DNA from: Gaiellasilicea sp963761905
Lineage (GTDB): Bacteria; Actinomycetota; Thermoleophilia; Gaiellales; Gaiellaceae
Direction of reading: 5' to 3'
Assembly: GCA_963761905.1 (NCBI GenBank)
Contig: CAVXIQ010000006.1
Location: forward strand, 496,001 to 560,000
DNA: 64,000 nucleotides
The position numbers were made by a program, and so were the translations under genes. Shown here piece after piece: positions 18,994 to 27,854 of the stretch. Every line of letters starts with the position of its first letter. Within the stretch, counting starts at the first letter, position 1. Under the pieces are notes generated by a model, which had not been told where the DNA came from, made no database searches, and was given only the letters and a program-made list of their open reading frames with translations.

Positions 18994-19800
18994 GTGCGTA
19001 GGCGCTCGCGCTCCGCTGCGTCGCGCTCGGCTACCTGGCGGCGATCCTCGTCGGGCCGCTCGCGATCGTCTTCTGGCGCACGTTCGAGGACGGCTTCGGC
19101 GCCGCCTGGGACGGCGCTCACGACGCCCGAGACGATGCACGCGTTCAAGCTGACGCTGCTCATCACCGCGATCGCGGTGCCGCTGAACACGGTCTTCGGC
19201 ATCGTCTGCGCGCTCGCGATCGTGCGGCAGCCGCTTCCCGCGGCAAGGGGCTCGTGAACGCGTTCGTCGACCTGCCGCTCGCGCTCTCGCCGGTCGTCGT
19301 CGGCCTCTCGCTCGTTCCTGCTCTACGGCCGCGAGGGCTGGTTCGGCGGCTGGTTCGCCGACCACGGCGATCGAGGTCCTCTTCGCGCTGCCCGCGATGG
19401 TGCTCGCGACGATCTTCGTCTCGCTGCCGTTCGTCGCCCGCGAGGTCGTGCCGACGCTGCGCGAGATCGGCGACGAGCAGGAGCAGGCCGCGCGGACGCT
19501 CGGCGCCTCGCGGCTGGCAGACGTTCTGGCGGATCACGCTGCCCGCGATCCGCTGGGCGGTCGTCTACGGCGTCGTCCTGACGACGGCGCGCTGCGCTCG
19601 GCGAGTACGGCGCGGTCGCGGTCGTCTCCGGGCGGCTCGCAGGGCGAGACGCGAGACGGCGACGCTCCGCGTCGAGGAGCGCTACGAGCGCTTCGACCTC
19701 GCCGGCGCCTACGCGATCTCGTTCGTGCTCGCGCTGATCGCCGATCGCTCGTCCTGCTCGCTCATGACCCTGATCCAGACCGAAGGAGGAGAGCCGCTGA
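18994..19800 (+). CDS. cysW: sulfate ABC transporter permease CysW (frameshifted)
   Basis: The second permease, traceable through VALGYLAAILVGPLAIVFWRTF, HAFKLTLLITAIAVPLNTVFGIVCALAIVRQ, VNAFVDLPLALSPVVVGLSLV, MVLATIFVSLPFVAREVVPTL, EQEQAARTLGAS (the EAA loop) and AYAISFVLALIA. GTG 18994 begins VRR. The likely end is MTLIRPKEESR and TGA 19798-19800, which overlaps the cysA ATG by one base. An RBS-like GGAGGAGAG precedes cysA. At least five indels interrupt the frame. Confidence 0.75.
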
Positions 19801-20768
19801 TGTCGATCGTCGCCCAGCGACGTCATCGAAGCGGTTCGGCGACTTCGTCGCGCTCGACGACGTCTCGCTCGAGGTCGCCGAGCGGGCTCGCTGACCGCGC
19901 TGCTCGGCCCGAGCGGCAGCGGCAAGTCGACGCTGCTGCGGGTCATCGCCGGCCTCGAGCAGCCGCGACGCGGGCGAGTCGTGATCTCGCGGCGAGGACG
20001 CGACCGACGCTCGCGCCGCAGAAGCGCGGCGTCGGCTTCGTCTTCCAGCACTACGCCGCGTTCAAGCACATGACCGTGCGCGACAACGTCGCGTTCGGGC
20101 TCAAGGTGCGCAAGCGGCCGAAGGCCGAGATCCGCGACGCGCGTCGACGAGCTGCTCGAGCTCGTGCAGCTCGAGCGGTTCGCGCGACCGCTACCCGGCG
20201 CAGCTCTCGGGCGGCCAGCGGCAGCGGATGGCGCTCGCCCGCGCGCTCGCCGTCGAGCCGAAGGTGCTGCTCCTCGACGAGCCGTTCGGCGCGCTCGACG
20301 CGCGCGTGCGCGAGGAGCTGCGCGAGTGGCTGCGCCGCCTCCACGACGAGGTGCACGTGACGACCGTGTTCGTCACGCACGACCAGGAGGAGGCGATGGA
20401 GGTCGCCGACCAGATCGCGGTGATGAACGACGGCCGGATCGAGCAGGTCGGCGGCGCCGCGCGAGCTCTACGAGCGAGCCGGCGAACGAGTTCGTGATGA
20501 GCTTCGTCGGCCCGGTCAACCGGCTCGGCGACGCGTTCGTGCGGCCGCACGACCTCGAGCTCCTGCTCGAGCCGGACGGACGGCGCCGAGGAGGCGATGG
20601 TCGAGCGCGTCGTCCACCTCGGCTTCGAGGTGCGCGTCGAGCTCGTCCGCGCGGACGGCGAGAAGCTCTGGGCGCAGATGACGCGCGACGCAGGCGAGGA
20701 GCTCGAGCTCGCGGCCGGGCAGATCGTCTACGTCGCGCGCCGGCGCAGCGAGCGCGTCTTCGCCGTAG
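19800..20768 (+). CDS. cysA: sulfate ABC transporter ATP-binding protein CysA (frameshifted)
   Basis: Begins MSIVA with an intact Walker A (GPSGSGKSTLLRVIAGLEQP) once one base is removed near 19891. It continues with the Q-loop GVGFVFQHYAAFKHMTVRDNVAF, signature LSGGQRQRMALARALAVEP, Walker B VLLLDEPFGALDARV and switch His in VFVTHDQEEAMEVADQ. The C-terminal regulatory (TOBE-like) part includes VNRLGDAFVRPHDLEL and VELVRADGEKLWAQM. It hydrolyses ATP to drive sulfate import. Breaks occur near 19840, 19890, 19985, 20140, 20190 and 20460. TAG 20766-20768 is the probable end, converging on the Rrf2 gene. Confidence 0.78.
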
Positions 20769-21204
20769 TGCGGTCCGCGACCTCGTCGGCGAGCCGCCGT
20801 CGACGAGGTCGGCGAGCGTCGCCGTCTCGAGCACGCCGCGCATGCTCGTGCGCAGCGCGATCCAGACGTCGCGCAGCGGCGCGGCGGCGCCGGTGTAGCG
20901 CGACGTCCTCCGGCCGCGCGCCGCGCACGTTCGCGATCGGGCCCTCGACGGCGCGGATCACGTCGGCGAGCGTGATCTCGTCCGCCGGGCGCGCGAGCCA
21001 GTAGCCGCCCTCGGCGCCGCGCTGGCTCGCGACGATCCCGCGCCGGCGCAGCTCGAGCAGGATGTTCTCGAGGAACTTGAGCGGGATCTCCTGCGCCGTC
21101 GCGAGCCGCTCGCCCTTGACCGGGCCCGGCGGCGCTGGCCGCGCAGCTCGGCCAGTCGCGCGGAGGGCGTAGTCCACCTTGGCCGAGACGCGCATGCGCG
21201 TCAT
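20728..21204 (-). CDS. Rrf2-family transcriptional regulator (frameshifted)
   Basis: The start MTRMRVSAKVDYALRA, followed after a break near 21150 by VKGERLATAQEIPLKFLENILLELRRRGIVASQRGAEGGYWLARPADEITLADVIRAVEGPI, is the Rrf2 winged helix. The C-terminal part (TSMRGVLETATLADLVDGG) lies in another frame. The usual three Fe-S cysteines of IscR are not evident in what I can trace, so it may be a CymR-like sensor of cysteine metabolism. It converges on cysA, which supports a role in sulfur control, but it shares the strand with the ECF42 gene upstream. The stop is uncertain. Confidence 0.7.
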   Translation of the reverse strand: MTRMRVSAKVDYALRATGRAARPAPPGPVKGERLATAQEIPLKFLENILLELRRRGIVASQRGAEGGYWLARPADEITLADVIRAVEGPIANVRGARPEDVALHRRRRAAARRLDRAAHEHARRARDGDARRPRRRRLADEVADRTTAKTRSLRRRAT

Positions 21205-21216
21205 TCTCGTGCCGCG

Positions 21217-22420
21217 TCACTCGGCCGAGCCGCCGCTCGAGGTAGCGCGCGGTCGGCCGCGTTCATCTCGAGCTCGAGCGCCTCGGCGTAGGCCGACCGC
21301 GGCCTCGTCCAGCCGGTCGAGCCGGCGGAGCAGATCGGCGCGGGTCGCGTGGCAGGAGGTGGTAGCCCGGCAGGTCGATCGCGTCGACCAGCTCGAGCCC
21401 GTCGCTCCGGGCCTCGGCCATCGCGACGGCGACGGCGCGGTTGAGCGCGACGATCGGCGACGGCGTCCAGCTGCGGCGAGCGCCGCGTAGAGGCCGGCGA
21501 TCTGCGCCCAGTCCGTGTCCTCGGGCCGTCGGCCTCGACGTGGAGCGCACCGATCGCGGCCTGGAGCTGGTACGGCCCGGGGCTGCGGAGCGACATCGCC
21601 CGCTCGAGCACGCGCACTCCCTCGGCGATCCGCTCGCGGTTCCAGCGGCGGCGGTCCTGCTCGGCGAGCAGGACGAGCGTCGCCGTCGGCGCCGTCCGGG
21701 CCTCGCGCCGCGCGTCGTGGAAGAGCATCAGCGCGAGCAGGCCGAGCGCCTCCGGCTCGTCGGGCATCAGGACGGCGAGCAGCTTCGCGAGCCGGATCGC
21801 CTCCTCGCAGAGGTCGCGCGCGGACGTGCGTCGTCGCCGCCGCTCGCCGAGTAGCCCTCGTTGAAGACGAGGTAGAGGACGGCGAGCACCGAGCGGAGCC
21901 GTCGGGGAGCACGTGGTCGGGCGGGACGCGGAACGGGATCCCGGCGTCGCGGATCTTCCGCTTCGCCCGCACGAGCCGCTGCGCCATCGTCGGCTCGGCG
22001 ACGAGGAAGGCGTGCGCGATCTCGGTCGTCGTCAGGCCGGCGACCTCGCGGAGCGTCAGCGCGACGCGCGCGTCCGCGGCGAGCGCGGGGTGGCAGCACG
22101 TGAAGACGAGCGCGAGCCGGTCGTCGGGGATCGAGCTCACGTCGTCCTCCTCGGCGGGCAGCGACTCCAGCCGCGCCAGCAGCTCCGTCTTCGCGCGAAG
22201 ACCTGCTCGCGCCGGATCCGGTCGATCGCGCGGTTGCGGGCGGTCGTGACGAGCCAGGCTCCGGGGTTCGCGCGGGGTGCCGTCGCGCGGCCAGCGCTCG
22301 AGCGCGATCGTGAAGGCGTCCTGCACCGCGTCCTCGGCGAGGGCGAGATCGCCGAGGACGCGGGTGAGGATGGAGACGGCACGGCCCCATTCCTCGCGGA
22401 AGACGCGGCTCGACTCTCAA
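21217..22420 (-). CDS. ECF42-type RNA polymerase sigma factor with C-terminal extension (frameshifted)
   Basis: The conserved sequence runs over three frames: FREEWGRAVSILTRVLGD, QDAFTIALERW, then DDRLALVFTCCHPALAADARVALTLREVAGLTTTEIAHAFLV (region 4) and KRKIRDAGIPFRVPPDHVLP. The long C-terminal domain contains LFNEGY-like VFNEGYSASGG, EALGLLALMLFHDARR, GPYQLQAAIGALH and LNRAVAVAMAEA, a TPR-like extension that defines the ECF42 group. It overlaps the stop of the adjacent YCII gene. ECF42 factors are known to be encoded beside DGPF (YCII) proteins, as here. About ten indels break the frame. Confidence 0.8.
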
Positions 22421-22789
22421 TGCTCGACGAGCGGGCGGATCTCCACCGACGCGCGCTCGGCGACGGGGATCCGCGCGGCGATCGAGATCGCCTCGTCGAG
22501 GTCGTCGCCTCGATCACCATCAGGCCGCCGATCTGCTCCTTCGTCTCGGCGAACGGGCCCGTCGGTGACGACGCGCTCGCCGTCGCGCGACGCGCACGGT
22601 CTTCGCGGTCGCCGGATCGTCGAGCTCGCTGCCGGAGAGGAGCTTGCCGCTCGCCCCGAGCTCGCCGAAGAGCGCGATCCACTTCGGCATCTCGGCGGCG
22701 CGGGCGGCCGCCGGCTCGTCCTCGGCTCATCGTCTCCCAGCGCTGGCGATCGTCCTGGCTCGTTCGTGGAGTAGCAGCGCGTACTTCAT
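22417..22789 (-). CDS. YCII/DGPF-domain protein (frameshifted)
   Basis: ATG 22789 (MKYALLLHE) overlaps the stop of the upstream DGPF gene (ATGA). The family core is visible in another frame as TDGPFAETKEQIGGLMVIEA, followed by a tail that reads IRPLVEH and a stop at 22417-22419. The small alpha/beta protein is about 120 residues once two to three indels are repaired. Such proteins cluster with ECF42 sigma factors and are thought to take part in signalling to them; the chemistry is unknown. Confidence 0.75.
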
Positions 22790-23160
22790 GCCGCGGCCTC
22801 CTCGGCTCGTCGACGTAGCACGGGCCGAACCTCGACCGCGCCGTGCTCGGCGCCGGGGATCCGCGCGGCCCAGTCGAGCGCCTCGTCGAACGACCCGCAC
22901 TCGAGCAGGAAGTAGCCGCCGAGCGCCTCCTTCGACTCGGCGAACGGGCCGTCGGTGACGAGCGTCTCGCCGTCGCGGACGCGGACCGTGGTGGCGTCGT
23001 CGTCGGCGGCGAGCTCGGCGCCGTCGACGAGCACGCCGGCCTCCCGGGCATCGTCGGCGAACGCGGGTAGCGGGCGTAGATCGGCGCTCGCGCTCGTCGT
23101 CGGAGGAGCGCCCCTCCCACCGGCCCTCGGTCGGCCGTAGATCATCGCCAGGTACTGCAT
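22786..23160 (-). CDS. YCII/DGPF-domain protein (frameshifted)
   Basis: ATG 23160 starts MQYLAMIYGRP. The core reads VRDGETLVTDGPFAESKEALGGYFLLECGSFDEALDWAARIPGAEHGAVEVRPV, which includes the DGPF signature, and the stop is at 22786. A break near 23110 separates the first ten residues from the rest. It is homologous to the next gene downstream, so the pair probably arose by duplication. First gene of a DGPF-DGPF-ECF42 run that continues toward Rrf2. Confidence 0.78.
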   Translation of the reverse strand: MQYLAMIYGRPRAGGRGAPPTTSASADLRPLPAFADDAREAGVLVDGAELAADDDATTVRVRDGETLVTDGPFAESKEALGGYFLLECGSFDEALDWAARIPGAEHGAVEVRPVLRRRAEEAAA

Positions 23161-23342
23161 CGAGCCTCCTCTGTCGGTCGATTTCACCATGGTAGACGAA
23201 CGGGCGGCCGGTCGACAGAGTGCGACACCGGCGACGTACGCGCTCGACCGCGAGCTCCCCAGGGGCACCGCCGGGTGTCCCTACCGAAACGCTGATCGAG
23301 GATCTCGTCACGAGTGTGTGACGAGACCGTGCCGTGCGTGCA
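23161..23342. other. intergenic, no gene seen
   Basis: A 182-base spacer between the helicase end and the start of the DGPF gene. Its right half is less GC-rich than the genes around it. No ORF, tRNA or clear hairpin is visible. The promoter of the DGPF-ECF42 unit should lie between 23161 and about 23240. Confidence 0.4.
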
Positions 23343-25697
23343 TCAACCGTCGTCGAGCAGCCGGCGCAGCAGCAGCAGCGCCCCGGCCTTGTCGAGGAAC
23401 TCGTTCAGGTTGCCGCACTTCGGGCTCTGGACGCAGCTCGGGCAGCCGGCGCGAGCACGGGCAGCCGGCGAGCATCCGGGCCGTGTCCTCGACCCAGCCC
23501 TCGAAGCGCTCGAAGCCGCGCTCGGTGATCCCGACGCCGCCGGCGTGGCCGTCGTAGACGAAGATCGTCGGCCGCCCGGTCTGGAAGTGGACGTTCGTCG
23601 AGAGGCCGCCGATGTCCCAGCGGTCGCACATCGCCCAGAGCGGCAGCAGCGCGATCAGCGAGTGCTCGGCGGCATGGAGCGAGGACAGGAGCTTCGGCAT
23701 CTCCTCCAGCCCCTCGAGCTGCCCCGCCGTCGGCGAGAACCAGACGGCCTCCGTCTCGAAGCTCGTCTCCGGTAGGTCGAGCGGCACGGTCTCGAGCGTG
23801 TCGCCGCCGCTGATCGACTTGCGCTGGTAGGCGACGACCTGCTCCGTCACGGAGACGCGGCCGAAGAAGAGCTCGAGCCCGAGGCGCCGCTCGAGCCGCA
23901 GCGGCTCCTCGATCGCCGTCTGCGTCTCCTTCTTCGCCTGCGTGTACCAATCGACCGCGGCAGTGCTGACGAGAGCGGTGCGCGCCTCGAGGTCGAGCTC
24001 GCGGACGAGATGCTGCTCGCCGAGGTGGAGGTAGACGGCGCCCTCGTGCACGGTCGAGTACGCGCGCGAGCGCTCGACGAGCCCGAGCACGGAGCCGGTC
24101 TCACGGTCGACGACGGTGAACGACTCCGGCTCGCCGGATCGCAGGCCGACACGCGCCGCCGGATAGTCCGTGCCCGCCCAGATCCAGCCGGCGCTGCTCG
24201 GCTTCAGCTCGGGAAGGACGGCCGCCCGCTCGAGCGCCTCCGGCCCGAGCGTCTCGCGCATCGCTCTCGTCGATCGGCCCCTCGAACGCCGCCGAGAGCA
24301 CGTGCCCGTCCAGGACGCGCGGGTTCGCGTGGTCGAGGATCGCCGCCTCGACCGTGCGGGAGAGGAGCGCCTCGGGATCGCGCATGAAGAACTGGTCGAG
24401 CGCGTCCTCGCTCGCGACGAGGACGGCGACGCCGTGCCCGCGGCGCCCCGCCCGGCCCCACTGCTGGCGCAGCGACGAACCGTGCCGGGGAAGGCGACCG
24501 AGATCGCGCAGTCGAGCGCGCCGATGTCGATCCCGAGCTCGAGCGCGTCGGTCGCGGTGACGCCGAGCAGCTCGCCGGCCATCAGCCGTCCCTCGATCTC
24601 GCGCCGCTGCGCGGGCGTGTAGCCGGCGCGGTAGGGCGCGAGCCGCTTCGCGGTCGCCGCGTCCACCCGCTCGACCGTGAAGCGGTGGATCAGCTCGACC
24701 GCCTTGCGGCTCTTCGCGAAGCAGATCGTGCGCAGGCCGCGCTGCGTGAAGCCGGCCAGCAACCGCGACGCCTCGCCGAGCGAGCTCGCCCGCAACCCGA
24801 GCTCGGGATCGGTGAGCGGCGGGTTCCAGAGGGCGATCGTCCGCTCGGCCCGCGGCGCCGCATCGCCCTCGATCACCGTCGCCGGCTCGCCGAGCAGCGA
24901 CGCCGCCAGCTCACCCGGGTTCGCGATCGTCGCCGACGCGAGCACGAACTGCGGCTCGGCGCCGTACGACCCGCGCCAGCCGCCGCAGCCGCCGGAGCAC
25001 GTTCGCGACGTGCGAGCCGAAGACGCCGCGATAGACGTGCGCCTCGTCGACGACCACGAAGCGGAGGTTCGAGAGCACGTCGCCCCAGCGGTCGTGCCGC
25101 GGCAGGATCCCGACGTGGAGCATGTCCGGGTTCGTCAGGAGCACGTTCGCCCACTTGCGGATCTGCCAGCGCTTCTCGGTCTCCGTGTCGCCGTCGTAGA
25201 TCGCCGGCTTGCACGCCCTTCAGCCCGAACGCCTGCAGCGCCCGCGCCTGATCCTGCGCGAGCGCCTTCGTCGGATAGAGGTAGAGCGCGCGGCTCTTCG
25301 GCTCGCGCGCGAGCAGGTCGAGCACGGGCAGGTTGAACGCGAGGCTCTTGCCGCTCGCGGTGCCGGTCGTGACGATCAGGTTCCCGCCGGCCCGCGCCGC
25401 CTCCCACGCCTCGGCCTGGTGGCGCCAGAGCGACGTGATCCCGAGCCCGACGAGCGCGGAGCGCGACTCGAGGATCGAGGTCGTCGGGAAAGGGCTCGGA
25501 ACGGCCTGATCGCGCTGGCTCGGTGGCGAGATAGGCCAGCTCCTCGCCTTCGAGGATCTGCAGCCACGGAGCGGGAGCAAGCGACGTCCAACCGGACGCG
25601 CCGTCTAGGTGACGTTCGCCGCGACGAGCGATCGTGAATCCGAGCCTGCGAGCTCCTCGTACCACTTCGCATGGTCGTCGTCGCGTGGCCGGCTCAT
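23343..25697 (-). CDS. DEAD/DEAH-box helicase of the YprA/MrfA type with C-terminal DUF1998 region (frameshifted)
   Basis: A protein of roughly 780 residues. ATG 25697 reads MSRPRDDDHAKWYEEL. Helicase landmarks are HQAEAWEAARAGGNLIVTTGTASGKSLAF (Walker A region), YPTKALAQDQ, LLTNPDMLH, FVVVDEAHVYRGVFGSHVANVLRRL (motif II DEAH), TICFAKSRKAVELI and TDALELGIDIGALDCAI. The C-terminal half has RPTIFVYDGHAGGVGITERGFE and a cluster of four cysteines (CPC, later CVQSPKCG) that ends at LLDDG and a stop at 23343-23345. MrfA-type enzymes unwind DNA in repair of interstrand adducts. Breaks lie near 24280, 24475, 24985, 25210, 25495 and 25605. Confidence 0.78.
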
Positions 25698-25780
25698 CGT
25701 CCGATGCTAGCCGCGGCCTCGTTTAGCAGGATCGAATCTCGGTTGCGCCACGAGCCTCGAACCGCAAAGCTAGGACGACG

Positions 25781-26821
25781 GTGCTGGGCTACCTGATCAG
25801 GCGCCTCGGCTGGGCCGCGGTGCTCTTCCTGATCGTGACGCTGTACACGTACGTCCTCTTCTTCATCCTCCCCGGCAACAACCAGACCGTGCGTCGCGGC
25901 TTCCGCTCGATCCAGGCTCCGGGCTCGCTCCGGAACGACACCTCCGGCGACGAGCAGCTCTCGCTCGTGAACGAATACGGCACCTTCGTCTGGAGTCTCG
26001 TCCACGGCGATCTCGGCACCTCGCGCGTGACCCGCGAGCCCGTCACGGAACTGATCGGCCGGGCGGCGCCCGTGACCGGCTCGCTCATCCTGGGAGGGTT
26101 CGTCTTCTGGCTCCTCCTCGCCTTCCCGATCGGGATCCTCTCGGCCTTGCGGCCGCGCTCGCTGCTCGACAGAGCGGGGATGGTGTTCGTCCTGATCGGG
26201 ATCTCGGCGCACCCGCTCTGGATCAGCCTGATCCTCGCGTACATCTTCGGCTTCCAGCTCGCGTGGACCCCGATCGGCGGCTACTGCTCGGTCTTCACGG
26301 CAACGGAGAGCTGCGGTGGGCCGGTTCAGTGGGCTTACCACCTGATCCTGCCGTGGATGTCGTTCGGGTTCGTCTTCGCGGCGATCTACGCGCGGATGAT
26401 CCGCGCAAGCATGATCGAGACGATGGATGCCGAGCACGTCCGCACCGCGCGTGCCTTCGGAATGGGCGAGTGGAGGATCCTGCAGACGCAGGTGCTGCGG
26501 AACGCGATGCTGCCGATCGTGACGATGCTCGGGATGGACATCGGAATCGCCTTCAGCGGCGCGATCTTCGTCGAACGGGCCTTCGGGCTGCCGGGGATCG
26601 GGCCGCTCCTCTTCGACTCGCTCGCCCGCCGCGACCTGCCCGTGATCCTCGGGATCGTCGTGCTCGTGACGACGGTGATCCTCATCTTCAACCTGATCGT
26701 CGATCTGCTCTACCCGCTGCTCGACCCGCGAGTCCGGCACATCCAGACATCGACGGACCGCGCACCGAAACGCGCGAAGCAGGGACGTCAGCCGGAGCGG
26801 TCGCCGGCTACTTCTCCGTAA
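25781..26821 (+). CDS. ABC transporter permease, DppB/OppB family (lone)
   Basis: A 346-residue permease beginning at GTG 25781 (VLGYLIRRLGWAAVLFLIVTLYTYVLFFIL). It has about six membrane segments and the inner-membrane EAA-type loop MDAEHVRTARAFGMGEWRIL, followed by AMLPIVTMLGMDIGIAFSGAIFVERAFGLPGIG. These are hallmarks of the peptide/nickel permease family. No second permease, ATPase or solute-binding gene lies nearby, which is unusual for this family. The Lys/Arg-rich tail after residue 325 is not conserved in kind. It overlaps the thioredoxin gene by 14 bases tail to tail. Confidence 0.85.
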   Translation: MLGYLIRRLGWAAVLFLIVTLYTYVLFFILPGNNQTVRRGFRSIQAPGSLRNDTSGDEQLSLVNEYGTFVWSLVHGDLGTSRVTREPVTELIGRAAPVTGSLILGGFVFWLLLAFPIGILSALRPRSLLDRAGMVFVLIGISAHPLWISLILAYIFGFQLAWTPIGGYCSVFTATESCGGPVQWAYHLILPWMSFGFVFAAIYARMIRASMIETMDAEHVRTARAFGMGEWRILQTQVLRNAMLPIVTMLGMDIGIAFSGAIFVERAFGLPGIGPLLFDSLARRDLPVILGIVVLVTTVILIFNLIVDLLYPLLDPRVRHIQTSTDRAPKRAKQGRQPERSPATSP

Positions 26822-27125
26822 GCCAGGACGCCCATTCCCGCTCGAAATGGGAGCGCGGGCGAGCGCCGATCACCTCCGAGCACGGCTCGCCGCCCCGGAA
26901 GAGGATCACGGTCGGCAGCGAGAGGACGCCGTAGCGGGAGGGCACACCGAGGTGCTCGTCGATGTTGAGTCCCACCAGGCCGAGTCCGTGCTCGACCGAG
27001 ATCGCCTCCAAGATCGGCTCGAGCGCCTTGCACGGCTTGCACCACGGCGCCCAGAAGTCGACGATCACCGGCTCGCTTGCCTCGAGGACGTCGGCCGCGA
27101 AGCTCGCATCGGTCGCCTGCCTCAC
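26808..27125 (-). CDS. thioredoxin with WCKPC active site
   Basis: A 105-residue single-domain thioredoxin with VIVDFWAPWCKPCKALEPIL (active site Cys-Lys-Pro-Cys instead of the usual Cys-Gly-Pro-Cys) and the cis-Pro in LSLPTVILFRGG. No signal peptide is visible. GTG 27125 overlaps the stop of the mannosyltransferase gene (GTGA), so the two are co-translated. It should reduce protein disulphides in the cytoplasm. The Lys at the second active-site position may change its redox potential, but that is inference. Confidence 0.88.
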   Translation of the reverse strand: MRQATDASFAADVLEASEPVIVDFWAPWCKPCKALEPILEAISVEHGLGLVGLNIDEHLGVPSRYGVLSLPTVILFRGGEPCSEVIGARPRSHFEREWASWLTEK

Positions 27126-27835
27126 AGCCGGCCTCCGAGCGCCGCCAGGCGAAGGGCCGGCACCTTCCAGATCGCCTCGGCGACGATTGCCCGCGACATC
27201 TTCGAGCCGCCCACCTCGCGATCCGAGAAGACGATCGGGATCTCCACGACCCGGAAGCCGGCGCGCCGGACCCGGAACGTCGTCTCGATCTGGAACATGT
27301 AGCCGCGCGAGGTGATCGCGTCGAGGTCGAGCTGCTCGAGCACCTCGCGGCGGAAGCACTTGAAGCCGCCGGTCGCGTCGTGGACCGGCATCAGCAGAAG
27401 GCGGGTGTAGAGGGACGCCCCACGCGAGATCAGCCGGCGGAGCGTTCCCCAGTCGCGCACGCCTCCGCCCGGCACGTACCGCGAGCCGAGCACGAGGTCG
27501 GCCGAGCCGGCCGCCGCGATCAGCCGCGGCACGTCCTTGGGGTCGTGCGAGAAGTCGCAGTCCAGCTCCAGGATCAGCTCGGCGCCGCGCTCGAGCGCGA
27601 TCCGGAAGCCGTCGATGTACGCGCGCCCGAGCCCCTCCTTGCGCTCGCGATGAAGCACGTCGACGAACGGGAGCTCCGCCGCCAGCCGGTCGGCGAGCTC
27701 GCCGGTTCCGTCGGGCGAGTTGTCGTCGATCACGAGCACGCGGTCGTCCGGGCCGAGCACCTCGCCGAGCGCGCGCAGCATCGGCTCGAGGTTCTCGCGC
27801 TCGTCGTAGGTGGGCAGGCAGAGCATCGCTCTCAC
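27122..27835 (-). CDS. polyprenol-phosphate mannose synthase (GT2 family, DPM1-like)
   Basis: A 237-residue GT-A-fold glycosyltransferase. The N-terminus has LPTYDERENLEPML and DDNSPDGTGELAD, with the acceptor and metal region in ILELDCDFSHDPKDVPRLI. A C-terminal catalytic region reads FKCFRREVLEQLD and VEIPIVFSDREVGGSKMS. There is no membrane anchor, as in the soluble Ppm1 catalytic domain. It probably makes polyprenyl-phosphate mannose from GDP-mannose as a donor for cell-surface glycans. ATG 27835 is one codon set before a second Met at 27826. The opposite-strand polX starts 20 bases upstream. Confidence 0.85.
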   Translation of the reverse strand: MRAMLCLPTYDERENLEPMLRALGEVLGPDDRVLVIDDNSPDGTGELADRLAAELPFVDVLHRERKEGLGRAYIDGFRIALERGAELILELDCDFSHDPKDVPRLIAAAGSADLVLGSRYVPGGGVRDWGTLRRLISRGASLYTRLLLMPVHDATGGFKCFRREVLEQLDLDAITSRGYMFQIETTFRVRRAGFRVVEIPIVFSDREVGGSKMSRAIVAEAIWKVPALRLAALGGRL

Positions 27836-27854
27836 GGCCGTATCATCGCGGCAC

